36,991 nt of DNA from Blautia sp. AF19-10LB (GTDB lineage Bacteria > Bacillota > Clostridia > Lachnospirales > Lachnospiraceae), in contig NZ_QTWS01000035.1 in the NCBI RefSeq assembly GCF_003461245.1, forward strand, positions 1 to 36,991. Reading direction: 5' to 3'. Position 1 is the first letter of the stretch; the number at the start of each line of letters is the position of its first letter. A program made the position numbers and the translations under genes. The notes beneath the pieces are model-generated. The model was given only the letters and a program-made list of their open reading frames with translations, did not search any database and was not told the origin of the DNA. Shown here one piece after another: positions 31,597 through 36,991 of this stretch.

Positions 31597-32598
31597 ATGA
31601 CAGCAAAAACTTCTCGAATTGTTATAAAGACTTTTATAAAGACTGCGCTCAAAGATTCCGATGAATCTCCGGAGCGATGCACCCGAAATCTCGTAGATAT
31701 GGCACTGAACTTTGCAAACGGCCGGTTCCAGCAGTCTTTTTTTGAAATATCACGTGCAATGCTGAACAACGAAAACAGCCCTTATTATCCACTGATCGAG
31801 GATATCCTCAAGCACATGGATAAGGAGAAACTGATCGACTTTGGTCTGAATATCGGTTACAATGGCTGCACGACAGGCGCGCACATGATCCGTAAACTGA
31901 AACGCACAGAGGATATCAATGTTCCATGGCTGCTTTCACTGGTCATCGATACTTCCCTGCCGGATTTTATTACAAAATATGATTCTGTACTGAAACAGGG
32001 CAAGGAACTTGGAATCTACACTTACTTCCTCTATACGAAGGATGATCCCGCAGAAATACTTCCTCTTATCCAGAATAACCCGGACTGTGCGATCATCCTT
32101 CTCTGTGATCCTTCCAGAATAACAGAAGAGCTCGCAGAAAAATCTGAAGCACTGAACAACGTCTTGTTCGCAGTGAAATACGATGATCAGGCAGAGGCAG
32201 CCTGCCTCGTACTCAGAGACCATCGTCTCCTGTACTCTCTGTATCATCTCTATTCTGAGGAAGACCGTGATGAGATCCTGGCCGGCACTTACTTCCGTTT
32301 TGCAGAAGAAATGCACTGCCCGTTCGCCGCTGTTTTCAGCAATGTGGACTGCTCCATTGAGACCCGCCACGCCATCTACCAGAAAATAACCGAAGACCGG
32401 AGTGCCCAGCGATACCGCACGATCCCACTGGATCTGTTCTGCGATACAGAAGTGATCGGAAATATCATCTCTTCTCCGACCAGTGTCGTCGGCTTCGGAC
32501 CTGACGGTACGCTCTATACACCTGGCAGAGAAGTTTTCAGGACACCGTACAACCTCTTTGACCAGCCACTGAAAGAACTTTTTACCAAAGCACTTTAA
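31597..32598 (+). CDS. Unidentified 333-residue protein, possibly a radical-SAM-like barrel without cluster motif
   Basis: I do not recognise this protein. It has no signal peptide or membrane helix. Residues about 1-75 are helical. From there the pattern alternates strand and helix: LIDFGLNIGYNGCTTGAHMI, INVPWLLSLVIDTSLPDFIT, KQGKELGIYTYFLYTKDDPA, NPDCAIILLCDPSRI, and NNVLFAVKYDD. It ends with DLFCDTEVIGNIISSPTSVV and GFGPDGTLYTPG. The order and the GPDGTLY end remind me of radical SAM barrels, but there is no CxxxCxxC, so any such kinship is a degenerate one. Six or more cysteines are scattered without a recognisable motif. GAAGGGATATCAAA supports the ATG. It stands alone between the decayed sugar locus and a bidirectional terminator. 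Confidence 0.75.
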   Translation: MTAKTSRIVIKTFIKTALKDSDESPERCTRNLVDMALNFANGRFQQSFFEISRAMLNNENSPYYPLIEDILKHMDKEKLIDFGLNIGYNGCTTGAHMIRKLKRTEDINVPWLLSLVIDTSLPDFITKYDSVLKQGKELGIYTYFLYTKDDPAEILPLIQNNPDCAIILLCDPSRITEELAEKSEALNNVLFAVKYDDQAEAACLVLRDHRLLYSLYHLYSEEDRDEILAGTYFRFAEEMHCPFAAVFSNVDCSIETRHAIYQKITEDRSAQRYRTIPLDLFCDTEVIGNIISSPTSVVGFGPDGTLYTPGREVFRTPYNLFDQPLKELFTKAL

Positions 32599-32604
32599 CT
32601 CCAC

Positions 32605-32655
32605 CAAAAAAGCCTTATTCATTCGTTTGCTGAGTGAATAAGGCTTATATTTTTG
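32605..32655. terminator. Bidirectional terminator
   Basis: AAGCCTTATTCA (32610-32621) and TGAATAAGGCTT (32635-32646) form a perfect 12-bp stem, with ATATTTTT after it on the plus strand and an A-run before it (T-run on the minus strand). It serves the unidentified gene and the TetR gene. Confidence 0.85.
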
Positions 32656-32660
32656 TACTT

Positions 32661-33203
32661 TTATGCGTCAAGTCTTTCCTGTGTCTTGATGATCACTTTG
32701 ATGCAGGATTTGAGTAATTTCACAAATTCCTTCGGTGGTACCGGATTTCTCTCTGAGATCCATCTGCCGAACGCGCAGATGATCGCATCATTCCAGAAGT
32801 TTACATAAAAATCCGTGTTCGTCTGATCTCCAAGGATTTCTTTGATATCCTCTGCCATGACCGGTCCTACGATATCCCGGAAATGATTGGAAAACGAATT
32901 CTGATCTTCTACTTTCATGACTTTCCTGTAAAAATCTTTATTTTCATAAAAATAATCGCAGAGATGAAGGACACTGTCCCATCCGATCAGATCTACGCCA
33001 AGCTGTACGTGGCTCAGATACTCCACATCAAAGATCCAGTTCACAAGGTCAAACTTGTCCTTGAAATGATAGTAGAAACTTTTGCGGTTCATATTGCATT
33101 TTGCACAGATATCTGAAACGGTGATCTTACTGAATGGGGTAGATTCCATCAATTCCTTTAATGCCGATGCCAGTGCACGCTTCGTAATATTAGAGTCTGC
33201 CAC
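32661..33203 (-). CDS. TetR-family transcriptional regulator
   Basis: Regulator of 180 residues. The N-terminal helix-turn-helix (ITKRALASALKELMESTPFS, KITVSDICAKCNMNRKSFYY, HFKDKFDLVNWIF) is the standard TetR fold; the C-terminal half resembles the DhaS-like group (TetR_C). The start is GTG at 33203, fixed by AGAAGGAGGTACTATC. It lies 15 nt downstream of the dehydratase/activator gene and is last in that transcription unit, so it probably regulates it and itself. The ligand is unknown. The C-terminal domain has two cysteines (CIK, ICAFGRW) that might be redox-sensitive, but that is speculation. Confidence 0.9.
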   Translation of the reverse strand: MADSNITKRALASALKELMESTPFSKITVSDICAKCNMNRKSFYYHFKDKFDLVNWIFDVEYLSHVQLGVDLIGWDSVLHLCDYFYENKDFYRKVMKVEDQNSFSNHFRDIVGPVMAEDIKEILGDQTNTDFYVNFWNDAIICAFGRWISERNPVPPKEFVKLLKSCIKVIIKTQERLDA

Positions 33204-33218
33204 GATAGTACCTCCTTC

Positions 33219-34868
33219 TTACATTTCTGTTGCAAATAATGCTGCACCAAGAGCTCCGCAAAGCTGTGATTTATCGCTGATCACCAGCTTCGTTCCCAGT
33301 CTCTCCTCCAACGTTTTGACAAGACCCTGATTCTGTGCAACACCGCCAGTCATCATATATGCCTCTTCCCCTCCGACACGTTTCACGAGGGAGGCTGTTT
33401 TGGCCGCAACCGCCTTATTCAGTCCATGGACGATGTCATCGGTTGCTTTGTTCTGTGCGATCAGGGAAACCACCTCTGATTCGGCAAAAACTGTGCACAT
33501 ACTGGAGATCGTAATATCCTCCTGATAGGAAAGTCCTACTTTACTGAGTTCATCCAGGTTCATTTCCATGGTTTTTGCCATCATCTCCAGGAATCTTCCT
33601 GTTCCGGCGGCACATTTGTCGTTCATGACGAAGTTTTTGACAGAACCGTCATCATTCAGGCGGATAACTTTGCTGTCCTGCCCGCCGATATCGACGACCG
33701 TTCTGACAGATGGATCCAGGAAATGGGCGCCCCTTGCATGGCAGGTGATCTCTGTGATACTCTTGTCGCCATCAGAGATCGCAGTTCTTCCGTATCCTGT
33801 GGTCACGACTGCATCGATGTCTTCTCTGTTAAGGTTAGACTGTCTGAGTGCTTCTTCCAATGCACGCTCCGCGCCATTCGCGGCCCCTGCTCCTGTCGGC
33901 ATGATCACGCTGGAAACAATCTTTTTGTCTCTGTCCAGGATCACAACATCCGTGCTGGTAGAACCACTGTCGATTCCTGCAAAATATCCTTTACCCATGG
34001 TTTTCTCCCTTCTCGTTTCTGTCTCTATGTTCAGGCTCTCTGCAAAAGCCTCCAGACGTGTGCTCAGCTGCCCGCTGCTCTGCACGGTATAATCCGATTC
34101 GATCTTGAGGAGCGGCACATCGGTATGGCCTTTGATATCAGAATATTCAAAGCTGTAAAAATCACAGAACTTTACGGTATGATAAATGATCCCCTTTAAA
34201 GATGGATCCTGATAAAGCTGTTTACGGCCTGCATGATCCATCATGCGCATGCACGGGATCTGGTGAAGAAGTTCCTCCGCATACCATTCCATAAGCTGGT
34301 CAAAGTCCAGATCTGCTTCCGGGAGGGTGTCTCCCACAGAACGGTTGTTGACACAGGTCTCATTCACTACAGGAAGCGGCATGGCATCCTGTGTCATCTG
34401 AAAAAGTTCATTTCCCATTCTTGCTCCGAGAACTGCAAGATGCGGATCCTGCGTTCTCTTTTTTGGATGAAAAGCTTTGAGAAATTTCTCTTTATTGAAG
34501 GTAGTTCCTTTATATTCACCGTAGGCTCTTACAAGATCTTTTAACTGTGCTGCAGTTCTCTCATGGCTGCAGCTCGTATCGCAGTGAAGCATATCCACCA
34601 TATACAAAAAATCCATCTCGCCGCTGTCTTCCAGAATGTCATAGACGCTTCGGATCGTATCGCAGCAGTTGACCAGGACCAGTTCTTTTACTTTGCCTGC
34701 CAGAACTGCTTCAAGGACTGCCTTTCCAAATCCACAGATATTCGGATGTGCTACCTGCTCTGCCAGATCAAATCCCTCCGGCATATCATTCAGGATCTCG
34801 CACTCACCTCCAAGGGCTTCAAGAAGTTCTACCGGTGTATATTTACAGACATAATATGTTTTATTCAT
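33219..34868 (-). CDS. Fusion: 2-hydroxyacyl-CoA dehydratase D-component-like domain plus activator ATPase
   Basis: From the ATG at 34868 the protein has 549 residues. Residues 1 to about 280 form an HgdB/BcrC-like D domain with scattered cysteines (NICGFG 44-48, NCCD 67-70, HCDTSC 95-100, ETCVNN 170-175, KFCDFYSFEYSDIKG 233-247) and the family end SSGQLSTRLEAFAES. From 291 (MGKGYFAGIDSGSTSTD) there is a complete activator of the HgdC/BadF/YjiL type: VVDIGGQDSKVI, NDKCAAGTGRF and SSMCTVFAESEVV. Those two Cys would hold the inter-subunit [4Fe-4S] cluster; GGVAQN completes the ASKHA ATPase. It would use ATP to push one electron at low potential into the partner. The start overlaps the upstream gene by 8 nt, so translation is coupled. 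Confidence 0.88.
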   Translation of the reverse strand: MNKTYYVCKYTPVELLEALGGECEILNDMPEGFDLAEQVAHPNICGFGKAVLEAVLAGKVKELVLVNCCDTIRSVYDILEDSGEMDFLYMVDMLHCDTSCSHERTAAQLKDLVRAYGEYKGTTFNKEKFLKAFHPKKRTQDPHLAVLGARMGNELFQMTQDAMPLPVVNETCVNNRSVGDTLPEADLDFDQLMEWYAEELLHQIPCMRMMDHAGRKQLYQDPSLKGIIYHTVKFCDFYSFEYSDIKGHTDVPLLKIESDYTVQSSGQLSTRLEAFAESLNIETETRREKTMGKGYFAGIDSGSTSTDVVILDRDKKIVSSVIMPTGAGAANGAERALEEALRQSNLNREDIDAVVTTGYGRTAISDGDKSITEITCHARGAHFLDPSVRTVVDIGGQDSKVIRLNDDGSVKNFVMNDKCAAGTGRFLEMMAKTMEMNLDELSKVGLSYQEDITISSMCTVFAESEVVSLIAQNKATDDIVHGLNKAVAAKTASLVKRVGGEEAYMMTGGVAQNQGLVKTLEERLGTKLVISDKSQLCGALGAALFATEM

Positions 34869-36132
34869 GATCAAAATCCCCCAGCATCTCCAGAAATGCT
34901 CCCAGTCTCGTGGAAGTCTGTCCTTCTCCGCCATGGCTCCTGTCACAGCCATCTCCATCCAGGATCAACAGTGGGATCCCTGCTTCCTCAAAGCGTTTCT
35001 TGGCGATTCTGGAACCTCCAAGGGTATGCTTGCATCCCCAGTGATTGAACCAGACAACACCGTCTGCTCCCGCCTGTTTTGCATGACGGATCCCTGCTTC
35101 GATTCTCCGTGAAACGGGACCATTCAGGGCATGATATACAAGGCGCAATGCCATCTCCTCATAAGGATCCTCGGAATGCTTCGTGATGTCCGCCACCTGT
35201 GCAAGCTCACATCCTACGATCTGTGCCTCCTCTTTCAGAAGAAGTGCATCTTTCACGGCTTCTGACCAGAACGGGATCGTATGCATCCAGTAGATGTGTC
35301 TGCCTTTTTTGGCAGGGGCTTTGCTGACATCTTCAAGAAGTTTTTGTGTATAAAGTTCTTCTTCCTCTGTTCCAAGAAGAATGTTGTTTGTCATTCCGCT
35401 GTAAAGCGGAGAAACAAGGTCTGAAGGTATGTATTTATCTGCTCTTGCGCTCTGGAACTTATCATAATTCTGCAATGTCCTCCGGCTTCTTGCAAGACGT
35501 TCCTTCAGTTTTGATTCATCAATCGTTCTGCCGGTCACTTTCTCAAGGAAAGGAACCAGCGCCCGAAGCTGTGTTGCTACATAAGACACATTTGCCGGTG
35601 TCTGTGCAGATGGTATATCAATAGAAAAAACCGGGATGTCAAAAAACTCTGCCAGTCTGTGAAATGTAAGAAGGTTTGCGTCACACGCCAGGTTCGTATA
35701 AACGATACATTTTGGTTTCGGAAGAAGCCCCTTCTCTGCCGCTCCGATAAATGTCTTGTGGTAGCTGCAAAGCGTTTCTGAAATTCCAGAATCCTCTGCT
35801 CCCTGAAGAAAAGGTCTCTCTACCTGTGATGCCGCAAGATAGCAGGAAAAGCTTTCTACATTGTATGGATACAGTCCTGCCTCCTGAAGCAGTTCGCACG
35901 GAGTAAATACACTTACCATAACCGAACTTTCTGGATGCTTCAGCGGCTGTGTCATAACGTTCATCATCATGCCGGCCAGATACTGATCCGATGGATTCAA
36001 CTGCCCTTCTGGAAGAAAACGAAATTTCAGGTTCTGCGCTTCCCATCCTGTCTTTAAAAGCCACCTCGCTCTTTCCGGTGACGTTTCACACCATTTCTCT
36101 ATGTAATTTCCAAATGTCTTCACTATCTCCAT
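34861..36132 (-). CDS. 2-hydroxyacyl-CoA dehydratase / double-cubane-type D-component protein
   Basis: HGD-D family protein of 423 residues from the ATG at 36132 (MEIVKTFGNY). Cluster-ligand motifs are in place: VFTPCELLQEAGLYPYNVES, LCSYHKTFIGAAEKGLLPKP, YTNLACDAN, and VWFNHWGCKHTLGGSRIAKK with ILDGDGCDRSHGGEGQTSTR. These match both 2-hydroxyacyl-CoA dehydratase subunits and the YjiM/double-cubane cluster proteins. No acyl-CoA transferase or second dehydratase subunit of standard form is nearby, which favours the YjiM-like group. It is reduced by the downstream activator fusion. The substrate is unknown. An earlier TTG in frame is unlikely to be the start. Confidence 0.85.
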   Translation of the reverse strand: MEIVKTFGNYIEKWCETSPERARWLLKTGWEAQNLKFRFLPEGQLNPSDQYLAGMMMNVMTQPLKHPESSVMVSVFTPCELLQEAGLYPYNVESFSCYLAASQVERPFLQGAEDSGISETLCSYHKTFIGAAEKGLLPKPKCIVYTNLACDANLLTFHRLAEFFDIPVFSIDIPSAQTPANVSYVATQLRALVPFLEKVTGRTIDESKLKERLARSRRTLQNYDKFQSARADKYIPSDLVSPLYSGMTNNILLGTEEEELYTQKLLEDVSKAPAKKGRHIYWMHTIPFWSEAVKDALLLKEEAQIVGCELAQVADITKHSEDPYEEMALRLVYHALNGPVSRRIEAGIRHAKQAGADGVVWFNHWGCKHTLGGSRIAKKRFEEAGIPLLILDGDGCDRSHGGEGQTSTRLGAFLEMLGDFDHE

Positions 36133-36192
36133 ATTTTGGTCTGACCGCCTTTCTTCCAAACAGTATATAGCAAATCATCGTTTATGACAAGC

Positions 36193-36223
36193 AAAAAAAA
36201 CTTCAATCCAATTTGGATTGAAG
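36193..36223 (-). terminator. Terminator of the tRNA array
   Basis: CTTCAATCCA (36201-36210) and TGGATTGAAG (36214-36223) form a perfect stem; read on the minus strand it is followed by TTTTTTTT. Confidence 0.9.
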
Positions 36224-36233
36224 TTCATATCAC

Positions 36234-36319
36234 TGCCGCAGACCGGAATCGAACCGGTACGGGTATCACTACCCACGGGATTTTAAGTCCCGGGCGTCTG
36301 CCAGTTCCGCCACTGCGGC
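36234..36319 (-). tRNA. tRNA-Leu (anticodon TAA)
   Basis: Acceptor GCCGCAG/CTGCGGC with discriminator A, long variable arm (GGGTAGTGATACCC region), anticodon loop CTTAAAA, and T-loop TTCGATT. Last tRNA before the terminator. Confidence 0.95.
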
Positions 36320-36330
36320 ATATTCAAAAA

Positions 36331-36403
36331 TGGGACCTATAGGGCTCGAACCTATGACCCTCTGCTTGTAAGGCAGATGCTCTCCCAGCTGAGCTAAGAT
36401 CCC
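36331..36403 (-). tRNA. tRNA-Val (anticodon TAC)
   Basis: Acceptor GGGATCT/AGGTCCC with one wobble, discriminator A, D-arm GCTCAGCTGGGAGAGC, anticodon loop CTTACAA, T-loop TTCGAGC. Confidence 0.95.
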
Positions 36404-36411
36404 TAAAAAAA

Positions 36412-36485
36412 CGACCCAGATGAGACTCGAACTCACGACCTCCGCCGTGACAGGGCGGCGCTCTAACCAACTGAGCTAAAGGTCC
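36412..36485 (-). tRNA. tRNA-Asp (anticodon GTC) with a poorly paired acceptor stem
   Basis: D-arm GCTCAGTTGGTTAGAGC, anticodon stem-loop CCGCCCTGTCACGGCGG and T-arm GTGAGTTCGAGTCTCAT are normal. The 5' acceptor strand is GGACCTT, but the 3' strand is CTGGGTC plus discriminator G. Only about four of seven positions pair in the standard register. Confidence 0.8.
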
Positions 36486-36489
36486 AAAA

Positions 36490-36562
36490 AGCCGATGATC
36501 GGACTCGAACCGATAACCTGCTGATTACAAATCAGCTGCTCTGCCAATTGAGCCACATCGGC
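36490..36562 (-). tRNA. tRNA-Thr (anticodon TGT)
   Basis: Acceptor GCCGATG/CATCGGC, discriminator T, D-arm GCTCAATTGGCAGAGC, anticodon loop TTTGTAA, T-loop TTCGAGT. A TATAAT on the minus strand (36585-36580) just upstream, without a good -35, may be a weak internal promoter. Confidence 0.95.
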
Positions 36563-36635
36563 ATATAACTATATGATGTATTATACACCAAATGTCGTAA
36601 TCAAGTCATCCAAAAATCACAATTATTATTTTTAA

Positions 36636-36707
36636 TGACTCCAAGGGGATTTGAACCCCTGTTACCGCCGTGAAAGGGCGGTGTCTTAACCGCTTGACCA
36701 TGGAGCC
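36636..36707 (-). tRNA. tRNA-Glu (anticodon TTC)
   Basis: Acceptor GGCTCCA/TGGAGTC with one wobble, discriminator A, D-arm GGTCAAGCGGTTAAGAC, anticodon loop CTTTCAC, T-loop TTCAAAT. Confidence 0.95.
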
Positions 36708-36719
36708 AGGTATAAAAAA

Positions 36720-36792
36720 CTCCCCCTGTTGGACTCGAACCAACGACACTGCGGTTAACAGCCGCATGCTCTACCGACTGAGCTAAGGAGGA
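36720..36792 (-). tRNA. tRNA-Asn (anticodon GTT)
   Basis: Acceptor TCCTCCT/AGGGGGA, discriminator G, D-arm GCTCAGTCGGTAGAGC, anticodon loop CTGTTAA, T-loop TTCGAGT. First tRNA of the array after the 23S gene. Confidence 0.95.
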
Positions 36793-36841
36793 TTATTAGA
36801 AGATACCATATCTTCAAAACCACATACATGTTGACTAAGCA

Positions 36842-36870
36842 ATTATATCATAACCAAGCTTGTTGGTCAA
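36842..36870 (-). promoter_or_regulatory. Promoter of the tRNA array overlapping the 23S rRNA 3' end
   Basis: On the minus strand TTGACC (36870-36865), a 17-nt spacer, and TATAAT (36847-36842) with an extended -10 (TGATATAAT). The -35 coincides with the last bases of the 23S gene. The start would be about 45 nt before tRNA-Asn. Confidence 0.65.
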
Positions 36871-36991
36871 GCCCTCACCCTATTAGTAGCAGTCAGCTCC
36901 ATGCGTTACCACACTTCCACCTCTGCCCTATCAACCTCGTCGTCTTCAAGGGGGTTTACTCCTTTCGGATGGGATATCTCATCTTGAGGGG
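36865..36991 (-). rRNA. 23S ribosomal RNA, 3' end (partial)
   Basis: On the minus strand: GAGATATCCCATCCGAAAGG, AAGACGACGAGGTTGATAGG, GAGCTGACTGCTACTAATAG and GAGGGCTTGACC, the conserved 3' terminus of bacterial 23S rRNA. The gene continues beyond the right edge. No 5S gene lies between it and the tRNAs. Confidence 0.95.

Noticed and set aside
36793..36864. A 5S rRNA gene between 23S and tRNA-Asn
   Set aside because: Only about 70 nt are available, they contain a promoter, and no 5S-like sequence can be read.

Overview
This window looks like a chromosome segment of a Gram-positive gut anaerobe of the Lachnospiraceae, most likely Blautia or a close relative. That is an inference from gene style and content: SdaAA/SdaAB serine dehydratase, M18 aminopeptidase, a PF09818 ATPase, a 2-hydroxyacyl-CoA dehydratase-like pair and strong AGGAGG ribosome sites. 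No taxonomic search was possible. Most genes lie on the minus strand. A 23S rRNA 3' end with a tRNA array closes the right edge.

Layout. 1-2.1 kb is a graveyard: a frameshifted, internally deleted IS66 transposase, a DnaA-box-like cluster, a palindromic intergenic repeat, a C-terminal gene scrap, a relic group IIC intron behind a terminator, and an isochorismatase-family scrap. 2.1-5.3 kb holds malic enzyme, a malate/L-lactate dehydrogenase (Ldh2) gene with three GntR-type operators, a GntR/FCD regulator that has lost its DNA-binding domain, and tRNA-Arg. 5.4-8.5 kb has a LysR regulator diverging from a broken serine/threonine-type symporter and intact sdaAB-sdaAA. 8.7-15.1 kb has an acidic secreted protein, a MacAB-like ABC efflux operon and an M18 aminopeptidase. 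15.4-17.1 kb is a solitary ABC-class ATPase. 17.2-24.8 kb is a polyol (xylitol/arabitol/sorbitol-like) uptake and catabolism cassette: sugar ABC ATPase, permease, binding protein, polyol dehydrogenase and xylulokinase, with a divergent ROK repressor. 25.1-28.0 kb is the methionine importer metQNI. 28.3-29.4 kb is mnmA. 29.4-31.4 kb is a collapsed cello-oligosaccharide locus. 31.6-36.1 kb holds an unrecognised protein, a TetR regulator and the dehydratase/activator pair. 36.2-37.0 kb is the tRNA array and 23S end.

The most interesting object is upstream of metQ. A 45-codon, very methionine- and cysteine-rich leader peptide (27905-28042, minus) has its own strong promoter and ribosome site. It is followed by an intrinsic terminator. 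The 3' part of the leader ORF can pair with the terminator's 5' arm in a two-helix antiterminator. This has the geometry of ribosome-stalling attenuation for a methionine transporter in a Firmicute, where SAM riboswitches or T-boxes are the usual solution; I see neither here.

Other notable points: the relic intron appears to have lost the domain V catalytic triad; three GntR palindromes persist although the adjacent regulator is decapitated; a consensus promoter for the tRNA array has its -35 inside the last bases of the 23S gene, with no 5S gene in between; and tRNA-Asp has a poorly paired acceptor stem.
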